The notes: generated by a model not told the origin, from the sequence alone. 9,509 nt of DNA from Acidobacteriota bacterium (GCA_021801945.1 JAKABE010000095.1:1-9509), one strand, 5' to 3'. Shown: positions 1 to 6,619, counted from the first letter of the stretch. Made by a program: numbers and translations.

Positions 1-72
1 CAGCGCCACCGCGACCAGCAGCATCAGCAGCGCAGCCACGCGGAAGAAGTTCGCAATAGAACGGCCGATCAT
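1..72 (-). CDS. N-terminus of an unidentified membrane-anchored protein (partial, runs off the left edge)
   Basis: The minus strand from 72 opens with ATG and stays open to the window edge, giving 24 residues that begin MIGRSIANFF and continue into a run of Ala, Leu and Val. This is a basic N-terminus followed by a hydrophobic helix, so it is either a signal peptide or a single membrane anchor. A strong Shine-Dalgarno sequence, GGAGGTGA, lies nine bases before the ATG (positions 82-89), which supports a real start. Everything after the anchor lies outside the window, so the family cannot be decided. A PASTA-domain or other bitopic envelope protein would fit such an N-terminus, but that is only a guess. 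It is oriented like the ubiE-CDF unit upstream of it, yet is separated by 159 bases containing strong stem-loops, so it probably has its own promoter. Confidence 0.6.
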   Translation of the reverse strand, partial: MIGRSIANFFRVAALLMLLVAVAL

Positions 73-144
73 CTCCGCGCGTCACCTCCGGTAAATGCCT
101 TCTAGGGTCGCCGTCATGTGATTCCGCAATTTGGCCTTCCCCGC

Positions 145-180
145 CCTAGCCGCAAATATCCGCCGTGGCGGGCGGCTAGG
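145..180 (-). terminator. Strong two-tier stem-loop, possible terminator
   Basis: The arms CCTAGCCGC (145-153) and GCGGCTAGG (172-180) are perfectly complementary over nine bases. Inside them, CCGC and GCGG form a further short stem after a six-base bulge (154-159). It lies between the stop of the CDF gene and the start of the next leftward gene. No T-run follows on either strand, so it is not a textbook Rho-independent terminator. It could be a terminator without a U-tract, an mRNA 3'-end stabiliser, or a leader structure of the downstream gene. Confidence 0.4.
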
Positions 181-188
181 ATGGTGCC

Positions 189-216
189 CCCGGTGCTCGG
201 TCACTGAACCACCGGG
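189..216 (-). terminator. Stem-loop just after the CDF stop codon
   Basis: CCCGGTG (189-195) and CACCGGG (210-216) are perfectly complementary over seven bases, with a 14-base loop. The structure begins 15 bases beyond the CDF stop codon (232-234, minus strand) and is followed by the larger stem-loop at 145-180. Two stem-loops in tandem right after an operon end suggest transcript termination or 3'-end protection. There is no T-run, so the call is tentative. Confidence 0.4.
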
Positions 217-231
217 CCGTGGCATTGCCCT

Positions 232-1686
232 CTATCGCGTATTATCTGTTACCGGCTCGGGATGGATGGTCACGCGCTGCACCCCAGGGCACTCCAGTTT
301 GAAGCGGTCCTCAAGCTCCGTTATCACCCGATGCACCTGCCCCATGGGCAGATCGTCGGGCAGCGAGCAGTGGCAGGAGAGAGAAATGTGCTCGCCACTA
401 CGCCCCACCTTAATCTCGTGCACATCGGCGATCTCCGGAAGTTCGGCAGCCGCGTGCCGCATCGCCTGCTCGATGCGGCGGTCTTCTTCCAGCATGTCTT
501 CCGGCTGCTCGATGGTGGCCGGCTCGCTCTCAATGTGGGTCAGCACCGAGTCGATCTCCGGCACCGCGCGCAATATCTCGGCTTCCATCGCAGTCACAAA
601 CTCATGCGCCGTGCGGAGCGGCATGTTTTCATCCAGCTCCAGGTGCTGCTCCACGCGTAGGCGCCCGTGGCGCGACTGTACGCTCAGTTCGTGCACGCTG
701 AGGTTATGGCGGGCGGCCACGGCCCGTACTCGGTCGAAGATACTCTCCGCGCGCGGCTCGCGGGGCACGGTATGGATGAGCACGTCAGCCCTGGGCAGCG
801 TGAGCCGCACCGCTTCAGTAGCCGCCTGCACCATCTCTCCAGTGTGCTCAAAGGTCGTGCGGCGCGGCAACGCCAGCGTCAGGTCTGCAAAGTAGCGGCC
901 TCCGGCGCGCCGCACGCGCGCCTGCTCTACCGCCATCACGCCCGGGACCTGTTCCACCGCGCGCACCAGCCGCCGCCGCGTCTCGGCGGGAATTTCGTCG
1001 ATGAGCGCATCTACGGCCTCATGGCCCAGCCGCGCCGTCATGCGCAGGATCATGATGGAAACCACCAGCGCCGCTACGGGGTCGGCGTAACGCAGCCAGC
1101 CGATTGCCATCCATTGCCCCATCCAAGTGGCGCCAAGCCCTGCCAGGACCGCCAGCGTGGCCCAGATGTCTGAGCCGAAGTGGAAGGCGTCCGTCGCCAG
1201 CGCCGGCGAACCCGTGCGCAGCGCCACCGTCCGCAGCCGGCGCGACCGCCACAAGTCCACTCCAATTGACGCTGCCAGCACCGCCGCCGACCACGCCGCA
1301 GAACGCACTTCCACCGGGCGGTAGAAAATCCGCTTGATCGCCTCCCAGACGATCCCGCCACACGAAACAGCCATCAGCACTGTCTCGCTCAGTGCCGACA
1401 GGTTTTCTACCTTTCCATGGCCGTAGGTATGGTCTTCGTCGGCAGGCTTGTCGCTGACGCGAACGGAGAAGTACGTCAGCGCCGCGCCGGCCAGGTCCAG
1501 TCCCGAGTGCGCCGCGTCCGACAGCACGCCCAGTGATCCGGAGGCAAGTCCCGCTACCAGCTTCAGCAAGGTCATTGCCCCGGCAGCCAGCATCGAGTGC
1601 CGCGCTACCTTCCGCTTCTCCGCCGCGGCATCCGTGCTCGCTGCCGGCAAGCCGGAGATGGTCGAGCTGGGGACGGCTCGTTGCAT
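232..1686 (-). CDS. Cation diffusion facilitator (CDF) transporter with three C-terminal domains
   Basis: This 484-residue inner-membrane protein probably exports a divalent metal ion, most likely zinc, in exchange for protons. The membrane core spans about residues 33-220. TM2 carries LSDAAHSGLD (55-64) and TM5 carries DAFHFGSD (166-173), so both helices present an HxxxD pair (H60/D64 and H169/D173), the HD-HD site typical of zinc-transporting CDFs. The conserved loop HTYGHGK lies at 86-92. The usual family length is near 300 residues. The extra length comes from what look like three successive cytoplasmic ferredoxin-like CDF domains, at about 231-308, 313-388 and 400-477; the third has a CHC motif at 438-440. 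The ATG at 1686 has GGAG about a dozen bases before it. The start is only six bases after the ubiE stop, so the two are very likely co-transcribed. Metal specificity is inferred, not proven. Confidence 0.9.
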   Translation of the reverse strand: MQRAVPSSTISGLPAASTDAAAEKRKVARHSMLAAGAMTLLKLVAGLASGSLGVLSDAAHSGLDLAGAALTYFSVRVSDKPADEDHTYGHGKVENLSALSETVLMAVSCGGIVWEAIKRIFYRPVEVRSAAWSAAVLAASIGVDLWRSRRLRTVALRTGSPALATDAFHFGSDIWATLAVLAGLGATWMGQWMAIGWLRYADPVAALVVSIMILRMTARLGHEAVDALIDEIPAETRRRLVRAVEQVPGVMAVEQARVRRAGGRYFADLTLALPRRTTFEHTGEMVQAATEAVRLTLPRADVLIHTVPREPRAESIFDRVRAVAARHNLSVHELSVQSRHGRLRVEQHLELDENMPLRTAHEFVTAMEAEILRAVPEIDSVLTHIESEPATIEQPEDMLEEDRRIEQAMRHAAAELPEIADVHEIKVGRSGEHISLSCHCSLPDDLPMGQVHRVITELEDRFKLECPGVQRVTIHPEPVTDNTR

Positions 1687-1692
1687 TGGCTC

Positions 1693-2517
1693 TTAGACTC
1701 CAGGCGCGCGTGTCCCGCTATACAAGCCGGCGATCCCGAAGGTGTACGGCTGCCAGGCGCACTCCGTGTAGCCGTTCGCGCGCATCAACTCCAGCATCTC
1801 TGGCGGAGCCGGAAACCGCCCTACCGACGCGGGCAGGTAGTGGTAAGGGCCGTGGTGCTTCTCTTCATCGGGGCTGCGCGGAACCGGCCCCAAAATCAGC
1901 CGTCCAATGGCCGGCAGGACGCGCCGGAAGTACACCGCATAGGCCTTGCCGACGAGACCGCCCGGCTCGCTGAACTCCAGAATTCCCAATTGCCCGCCCG
2001 GTTTCAGCACGCGGTGGAACTCCCTCAACCCTTCCGCGTAGTTAGCCAGATTGCGGAACCCGAAGGCGGATACGATCAGGTCGAGCGAGCTATCGCGCAG
2101 CGGCAGGTGCAGCGCATCGGCCTCCACCGGTATGGCATACGGCTCCGACGGCTGCTGTTCGGCCACCCCTACTCCGGAAAACCTTGGACCGCCAAACTTC
2201 CGCGCCCCGCGCGTCAGCATCGCGCGCGCAAAGTCTGCCGCCAGCACCGGTCGTGCGCCGATCGGCCGATACTTCAGCAGCGCGGTGGTCATGTCGCCAG
2301 TGCCGCAGCAGATGTCCAGCACCGCTGCCTCTGGACGGACCAAAACCGATCGGAAGCGCCGCGCCGCCCGCCACCACCAAAGCCGGTCCACGTTGGCCGA
2401 GAGAACGTGATTCAGCAAGTCGTAGCGCGGCGCGATGGTGTCGAACATCCGCCGTACGGCCCGTGCCGCACTGGCTTCGTCGGTTACGCCCTGCGGTCTG
2501 GCTCCGGTTGCCGGCAT
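1693..2517 (-). CDS. ubiE: Demethylmenaquinone/ubiquinone C-methyltransferase (UbiE/MenG family)
   Basis: This 274-residue enzyme is a SAM-dependent class I methyltransferase that adds the ring methyl group in quinone synthesis. In a menaquinone-only organism it would act as MenG. Family hallmarks run the whole length: MFDTIAPRYDLLNHVLS (24-40), the SAM-binding glycine motif LDICCGTGD (67-75), an acidic residue after the second strand in AADFARAM (93-100), SAFGFRNL (150-157), GILEFSEPGG (178-187), and the C-terminal YHYLPASVGRFPAPPEM (225-241). I chose the ATG at 2517 because AGAGGT (2524-2529) lies six bases before it. An ATG at 2592 in the same frame would add 25 poorly conserved residues read through a leader hairpin and has no comparable site. 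The CDF gene follows six bases after the stop. The symbol covers either ubiE or menG; the quinone type cannot be read from the sequence. Confidence 0.93.
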   Translation of the reverse strand: MPATGARPQGVTDEASAARAVRRMFDTIAPRYDLLNHVLSANVDRLWWWRAARRFRSVLVRPEAAVLDICCGTGDMTTALLKYRPIGARPVLAADFARAMLTRGARKFGGPRFSGVGVAEQQPSEPYAIPVEADALHLPLRDSSLDLIVSAFGFRNLANYAEGLREFHRVLKPGGQLGILEFSEPGGLVGKAYAVYFRRVLPAIGRLILGPVPRSPDEEKHHGPYHYLPASVGRFPAPPEMLELMRANGYTECAWQPYTFGIAGLYSGTRAPGV

Positions 2518-2523
2518 GTGCTT

Positions 2524-2529
2524 ACCTCT
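2524..2529 (-). promoter_or_regulatory. Ribosome-binding site deciding the ubiE start
   Basis: On the minus strand AGAGGT lies six bases before the ATG at 2517. It fixes that ATG over the in-frame ATGs at 2586 and 2592. Its GAGGT core is complementary to an ACCTC element further upstream in the leader (see 2559-2582). Confidence 0.7.
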
Positions 2530-2558
2530 TGAATACCTGCACAAAAAAGCGGGCGTTT

Positions 2559-2582
2559 GGGAGGTGCTGCTTCCAACCTCCC
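2559..2582 (-). promoter_or_regulatory. Leader inverted repeat upstream of ubiE
   Basis: GGGAGGT (2559-2565) and ACCTCCC (2576-2582) form a perfect seven-base stem with a ten-base loop. On the ubiE transcript it would lie about 40 bases before the start codon, and six U residues follow it by ten bases. The shape suggests an attenuator or translational control element. It could also act as a terminator for transcription entering from the right. The role is inferred. Confidence 0.4.
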
Positions 2583-2727
2583 TCATCTTCATCCTATAGC
2601 GAAGGAAGGGCGCGAACAGAGCGGCGCGGCTGGACGGCGGCGCATTTCGCGTTCAAGGCAACAAGCGAAGCTGGGAGGGCACGGAACTATCGATTCCGAG
2701 GAGGATGCTATTCTCAACTAGCGGGCC

Positions 2728-3906
2728 GTGCGCAAACCATCTACAACTGCTTTCGTCTCTGCCTGCAAGCGCCGTTCAGCGAATGCGCTTGGCGTCCTGG
2801 CTTTGTGTTTGCTCGCTCTTACTTGTGGATGCTATCGTCTTCACCGCCAGCCCCCGGAGATGGTTTATGTTTCCGTGGGCCGCGTGTTTCTCCGCAGCCG
2901 TGTGGCTCCAGTGGCCAAGCGGGTTGTTGAAGTCGTGAATGGCGAGCCATTGACAGTAATTGAGCACGTTAGCCGCTTCTACAAAGTGAAAACTGCCAAG
3001 GGCCAAGTGGGGTGGATCGAAGACCACGCAGTGATCGACGCGAAGACCTACGACGCCTTTAAGCAACTGGCGGCCCAACACAAACACGATGCGGTGGAAG
3101 CCGAGGCTACGCTGCGGGACGAGCTTTATATGCATGTCCAGCCGGGGCGAGAGACGCCGCATTTTTACCTCCTTCCAGGCAACAGCGAAGTCGAGTTGCT
3201 GGAACGTGCTTCGGTGAGCAGAGCGCAGCCCGTGTATGCGCCGCTGGCCAAGCTGGCCGAGCCCAAATCCGCTCCCAGTGGCAAAGGCGGGCGGCGCTCG
3301 GCGATTGCGCCAGGAGGGCCGATGGAACAGCCGGGCCCCATCATGGAAGACTGGTGGCTGGCGCGCGACTCCAAAGGCCACATTGGCTGGCTGCTGGGTA
3401 GCCGGTTGGATACCGATGTTCCAGTGGCGATTGAGGGTTACGGCGGAGACATGCGCTTCGCGGGGGCTTGGCCGCTTGAAGAAGTCACGGACCCGGAGGC
3501 CGCTACGCCAGACCACAAAGTTGCCGAGTACGTGACGGCCCTCACTCCATACAAATCCGGGCTACCGTACGACTTCGACCAGGTTCGCGTGTACACCTGG
3601 AGTGTGGGTCATCATCGTTACGAAACCGCCTTTGAGCTTCGCTCTATCGAAGGGTTTTTGCCCGTTCGGGTTACGAGTAGGGGCACACCGCACGGCGAGG
3701 TTCCCGTCTTCAGCTTCGAGATCGCTGGCGCCCAGGGCGTGGCCACTGATTTCACCGGGATCACCCGCCCGGTTTCCCCGCGGACCCTTCGCTACGAGCT
3801 GCTGGGCACGAGCGTCAGGCGCATTGGTCCCGATCTGGCGCCCATCCGGCCCACCCAACTAGTGCAGCGCCGAAGACACCTGCGGCGTGTCAAGCGGCGC
3901 AAGTAG
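2728..3906 (+). CDS. SH3-domain protein, probable lipoprotein, function unknown
   Basis: This 392-residue protein has a basic N-terminus and a hydrophobic stretch (about 20-32) ending in LALTCGC (29-35), which looks like an imperfect lipobox, so export and lipid anchoring are likely. Residues about 46-104 form a bacterial SH3-like domain: VGRVFLRS (50-57), then VSRFYKVKTAKGQVGWI (81-97), the typical final strand. A second, looser SH3-like unit appears around 126-228, ending WWLARDSKGHIGWLLGSRL (209-227) and interrupted by a Pro/Gly/Lys-rich insert (176-206). The C-terminal part (about 237-376) is a soluble domain I do not recognise; the tail is very basic (RRRHLRRVKRRK). The start is GTG at 2728, the first possible start after an in-frame stop at 2719-2721, with only a weak ribosome-binding site. 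It is divergent from ubiE. SH3-like domains often bind peptidoglycan or protein partners; no enzyme motif is visible. Confidence 0.8.
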   Translation: MRKPSTTAFVSACKRRSANALGVLALCLLALTCGCYRLHRQPPEMVYVSVGRVFLRSRVAPVAKRVVEVVNGEPLTVIEHVSRFYKVKTAKGQVGWIEDHAVIDAKTYDAFKQLAAQHKHDAVEAEATLRDELYMHVQPGRETPHFYLLPGNSEVELLERASVSRAQPVYAPLAKLAEPKSAPSGKGGRRSAIAPGGPMEQPGPIMEDWWLARDSKGHIGWLLGSRLDTDVPVAIEGYGGDMRFAGAWPLEEVTDPEAATPDHKVAEYVTALTPYKSGLPYDFDQVRVYTWSVGHHRYETAFELRSIEGFLPVRVTSRGTPHGEVPVFSFEIAGAQGVATDFTGITRPVSPRTLRYELLGTSVRRIGPDLAPIRPTQLVQRRRHLRRVKRRK

Positions 3907-4081
3907 CAGGGGCGGTGGTGCCTGAGGCGATCGGACGCCGAAGAGTCATGTTGCCGTCGGCCGCGTAGCCATCCATCTGATTCGAGTTCGGGCTGGCCGC
4001 GTCCATGTACCTGCTCTTGGTGGTCGTGTGGCGAACCCCGCTCGGCCGAGGCGCGTAACTTTGCGGATTCCCGGTGGCGGA
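3890..4081 (-). pseudogene. Possible remnant of an RHS/YD-repeat protein C-terminus
   Basis: On the minus strand an open stretch of 63 codons, from just after a TAA (4082-4084) to a TGA (3890-3892), reads SPNSNQMDGYAADGNMT in its middle. This resembles the RHS/YD-repeat pattern, in which an Asn/Asp-rich turn is followed by Y-x-x-(D/A)-G-N-(M/L)-T. No start codon with a ribosome-binding site and no further repeats are visible upstream. The end overlaps the 3' end of the SH3-protein gene. If real, it is a degraded fragment; it may also be chance coding-like sequence in GC-rich DNA. Confidence 0.22.
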
Positions 4082-4267
4082 TTACGAGGCTAACCGCGGC
4101 GCAATGTGGAGATCATAGACACAGGGCGGTTCCAGAGCACTCGAGCCCTATGCAGGTTTGTGAAAAGCGGCATTCGCGCAACACATGCTAATTGGCCGTG
4201 CGTTTTCCGAATGACGGGAATCGCTGTGCGCGCGGCAGGATGAAAGGCAGCGAGATTGGAGGGCTGG
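3907..4267. other. 361-base gap between the SH3-protein and barrel genes
   Basis: No convincing intact gene is present on either strand. The left part holds the possible RHS-like remnant on the minus strand. The right part should contain the promoter of the barrel-protein gene, but I could not find a -35/-10 pair that matches well. No clear terminator hairpin follows the SH3-protein stop codon. Confidence 0.5.
4258..4263 (+). promoter_or_regulatory. Ribosome-binding site of the barrel gene
   Basis: GGAGGG lies four bases before the ATG at 4268. It selects that ATG over the in-frame TTG at 4256, which overlaps the site and has no site of its own. Confidence 0.75.
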
Positions 4268-4813
4268 ATGCGATTTCCTTTGCGGCACCGGTATAGCGGC
4301 TTATTCGCGGTTCTGGCATTGGCGGTGATGGGTTGGTCGCCGGCGGCGCGGGCGCTGGGCCCCGCCGGCGACGCTTTCTTCGGGTATAGCCACCTGGGCA
4401 ACGACGCGTTTTATACGAATGCGGGCGGGCTGGAGGGGTGGGAAGGAGCAGTCAATCTCCAGTTGAAGCCGCTATTGGGCGCAGAACTCGACGTTAGCCA
4501 CTACGGGTTGGGTGCGGCGGCCGCGATTCCTCGGACGACGGCAGTGCTCGTGGGACCGCGACTGACGGTTGGATTTGCGGGGTTCCGTGTATTCGGGCAC
4601 GCGCTGGTGGGCGGGGAGCACTCCTCCAATAGCAGCACAACAACCCCCATCTCAGGCGGCGCCATGGCCGTGGCCTTCGGAGGGGGTGTGGATGTGCCGA
4701 TCGCGCCGTTCTTCGCGTGGCGCGTGGCGGCCGATTACCTGAATGCGCCCACCGAAACGCCGGGCTCGGGCAGTCACGACCGGATTTCGACGGGACTTGT
4801 GTTCCGGTTCTAA
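4268..4813 (+). CDS. Small outer-membrane beta-barrel protein
   Basis: This 181-residue protein begins with a clear signal peptide: basic MRFPLRHR, a hydrophobic core LFAVLALAVMGW, and a likely cleavage after AARA (about residue 28). The mature part, about 150 residues, alternates hydrophobic and polar residues with Gly and aromatic positions, for example VNLQLKPLLGAELDVSHYG, LVGPRLTVGFAGFRVFGHAL and FFAWRVAADYL, and ends with GLVFRF. A terminal Phe is the usual signal for insertion by the BAM complex. Length and pattern fit an eight-stranded OmpA/OmpX-like or opacity-type barrel. The exact role is unknown; such proteins range from structural to adhesive, and no enzyme site is visible. It appears to be transcribed alone, with more than 300 bases on either side. 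Confidence 0.75.
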   Translation: MRFPLRHRYSGLFAVLALAVMGWSPAARALGPAGDAFFGYSHLGNDAFYTNAGGLEGWEGAVNLQLKPLLGAELDVSHYGLGAAAAIPRTTAVLVGPRLTVGFAGFRVFGHALVGGEHSSNSSTTTPISGGAMAVAFGGGVDVPIAPFFAWRVAADYLNAPTETPGSGSHDRISTGLVFRF

Positions 4814-5149
4814 AGGCGAAAACGGCAGGCTGGTTGAAACAGGGGGATCGCGCGCCCATTCCATGCTTTTTGCCTTACGTTTGTATGCCTCTGGTCACCG
4901 AACAGGAACGTATCGGATGGGATGCGCCAGGGCAACACAAACGACTGGCGAGTTTGACCATGCAGGGAAACCCCCTTACCATGAATTCAGGTATTTCCAT
5001 CGGCCCCATGGCTCCGATGCAGTGAGCGGCGGCGTGCGGCGGCGGTTTGGAGACGAGAGGCGGCGCATGGCCTTGAGAGACAGTCAAGCGCCAATGATTC
5101 GTGTCCCGTAGGCGTTCGTTCCCCGGACTGGCAGATCAATCGGCTCGCG
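4814..5149. other. 336-base gap ahead of trigger factor
   Basis: This is the likely promoter and leader region of the tig-clpP-clpX cluster. It contains one candidate sigma-70-type promoter (4954-4982). A short frame at 4885-5025 beginning MPLVTEQERI has no ribosome-binding site and no recognisable family, and is not called as a gene. A GC-rich imperfect direct repeat built on CGGCGG occurs at about 5027-5045. Confidence 0.5.
4954..4982 (+). promoter_or_regulatory. Candidate sigma-70-type promoter for tig-clpP-clpX
   Basis: TTGACC (4954-4959) matches the -35 consensus at five of six positions. After exactly 17 bases, TACCAT (4977-4982) matches the -10 consensus at four of six. It would give a leader of about 160 bases before trigger factor. 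It is the best match I found in this gap, but the -10 element is weak, so it is a candidate only. Confidence 0.35.
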
Positions 5150-6580
5150 GTGGCGAGTCTGGAAGGCAAAGCATTGAGCTCAGCAGATACTGTCGAAGAC
5201 CAGCCCCAGCCGGATGTGGCTCAGGCCGCGGGTACTGAGGGTGACCACGACCATGAGGGTCACCAGCACGGAGGCCACCAGCACGGTCCCGTGCTCAACC
5301 CGGAGTGTACGCGCGAGCTGACCATTGACGTTTCCGCGGATGAGGTTTCAGAGACCTACCGCCGGGTGGCAGCCAACTACCGCAAGCACGCAAAGATACC
5401 GGGATTCAGACCGGGTAAGGTTCCCGAATCGGTGATCCGGCGCCGATTTGCGTCCCAAATTCAGAAGGAAGTGATCGATACGCTTCTGCCGGAGCGGTTC
5501 AACATGGCTGTCGATGGGTTAGGAATCCGTCCCGTGGGGCAGCCGCAGGTCACCGAGTTGAAGATTGAGGATGGTTCGCCGCTGAATGTGAAGGCAGTGT
5601 TCGAATATATCCCCGATTTTTCCATTGAGGGTTACCAGAACGTCACAGTGGAGAGGCCATCGGCAGAGGTCACCGAGGAGGAGTTTCAGCAACAGATCGA
5701 TGAGTTGCGGGAATCGCGTGCAACGGTGGAACCGGTGGGGGAAGAGCGCGGCATCCAGGACGGAGACTGGGCACAGATCAGCTACAAGGGAAGGGTGCAG
5801 ACGTCTACTGTGGAAGGCGATGAGCCGGCACAGGCGGCCGATCCGATCGCTGGCGAGGATACGCTGGTGGAGATCGGCGGCAGGGACACGCTGGAGGCGT
5901 TCAATTCAGCTCTGCGGGGTGCCAAGCCGGGCCAGGAGCTAAAGGTTGAGGTTGTGTATCCAGCGGATTACGGCGAGTCCAGGCTGGCCGGCAAGACCGT
6001 CGCCTATGACGTGGAAGTAAAGGGGATCAAGAAGCGCACGCTACCGGAGCTGAACGACGAGTTTGCCAAAGAGGTTGGGGCGTACGAGACCTATGCCGAC
6101 CTGGCAGCGCAGGTTCGCGAGCATGTGGCTGGGCGCAAGCGGCGCAGAGTGGAAGAGGAAACCAAGGATAAGCTATTTGCGGCGCTGGCGGAGCGGTTTA
6201 CTTTCCCGGTGCCCGAATCGCTGGTGCAGGACCAGATCGAGGTGCGGCTGGAGCGAGGCCTGCGGGCCCTCGCGGCACAGGGGATGGAACCTGAACAGAT
6301 GCGCAGACTGGACTTTACGCGGTTGCGGGCGGCACAGCGAGAGAGCGCTTTGGCCGAGGTGAAGACGCGCATTCTGCTGGACCGCATCGCCGATGAGGAA
6401 AACATTACCATCAGCGACGAGGATGTGGACCGTGAGGTGCAAATAGCGGCTATTCAGGCGCGCGAGCCCGTGGATGCCCTGAAAGGGCGATTGACGCGGG
6501 ATGGTGGGCTGGCTAGAATCCGGGAACAGTTGCGCCGGGAGAAGACTGCAACATTGTTGTATGAGCGGCTGCCGGCGTAA
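5150..6580 (+). CDS. tig: Trigger factor, ribosome-associated chaperone and prolyl isomerase
   Basis: Trigger factor binds the ribosome at the exit tunnel and shields and folds new chains in the cytoplasm. This 476-residue copy shows all three domains. The ribosome-binding domain (about 52-165) contains the signature IPGFRPGKVP (83-92). The FKBP-type isomerase domain (about 200-295) contains DGDWAQISYKG (204-214) and ends VAYDVEVKGIKKRTLPELND (284-303). The helical chaperone arms fill the rest. The oddity is the first 50 residues: an acidic stretch followed by six histidines in 13 residues (H33, 35, 38, 40, 43, 45), absent from the standard E. coli protein, which begins directly with the binding domain. 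The GTG at 5150 is the first start in an open frame but lacks a ribosome-binding site. A TTG at 5174 has GGAAGG (5161-5166) seven bases before it and may be the true start; both keep the His-rich segment. clpP follows 39 bases later. Confidence 0.95.
   Translation: MASLEGKALSSADTVEDQPQPDVAQAAGTEGDHDHEGHQHGGHQHGPVLNPECTRELTIDVSADEVSETYRRVAANYRKHAKIPGFRPGKVPESVIRRRFASQIQKEVIDTLLPERFNMAVDGLGIRPVGQPQVTELKIEDGSPLNVKAVFEYIPDFSIEGYQNVTVERPSAEVTEEEFQQQIDELRESRATVEPVGEERGIQDGDWAQISYKGRVQTSTVEGDEPAQAADPIAGEDTLVEIGGRDTLEAFNSALRGAKPGQELKVEVVYPADYGESRLAGKTVAYDVEVKGIKKRTLPELNDEFAKEVGAYETYADLAAQVREHVAGRKRRRVEEETKDKLFAALAERFTFPVPESLVQDQIEVRLERGLRALAAQGMEPEQMRRLDFTRLRAAQRESALAEVKTRILLDRIADEENITISDEDVDREVQIAAIQAREPVDALKGRLTRDGGLARIREQLRREKTATLLYERLPA
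5258..5287 (+). repeat. Two-copy 15-base tandem repeat encoding the His-rich segment
   Basis: GGTCACCAGCACGGA (5258-5272) and GGCCACCAGCACGGT (5273-5287) are adjacent copies agreeing at 13 of 15 positions. They encode GHQHG twice within the trigger factor N-terminal extension. The in-frame 15-base unit suggests the extension grew by duplication, which would add or remove histidines without a frameshift. Confidence 0.7.
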
Positions 6581-6607
6581 GCGGGGCTGTAAGTTAGAGG
6601 CGAAGAA

Positions 6608-6612
6608 AAGGA
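6608..6612 (+). promoter_or_regulatory. Ribosome-binding site of clpP
   Basis: AAGGA lies seven bases before the ATG at 6620 in the short gap after trigger factor. It supports this ATG, which also gives the standard mature-like N-terminus [10 protein letters not shown]. Confidence 0.7.
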
Positions 6613-6619
6613 AGAGCGA

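Noticed and set aside
131..895. Plus-strand frame of 254 codons opposite the CDF gene
   Set aside because: Ser/Arg-rich low-complexity translation in antisense to a clear transporter; no support.
1597..2532. Plus-strand frame of 311 codons opposite ubiE
   Set aside because: Antisense shadow of a gene with full-length family motifs; no ribosome-binding site or domain.
2518..2592. N-terminal extension of ubiE to the ATG at 2592
   Set aside because: The added residues are not family-like and would be read through the leader hairpin. The ATG at 2517 has a well-spaced ribosome-binding site.
4005..4058. 17-residue hydrophobic frame MYLLLVVVWRTPLGRGA
   Set aside because: No ribosome-binding site and too short to judge; it lies on the opposite strand to the possible RHS remnant.
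4120..4150. tRNA-like stretch with GGTTCCAGAGC
   Set aside because: No cloverleaf, acceptor stem or anticodon arm could be assembled around it.
4885..5025. Short frame starting MPLVTEQERI ahead of trigger factor
   Set aside because: No ribosome-binding site, overlaps the best promoter candidate, and resembles no known small protein.
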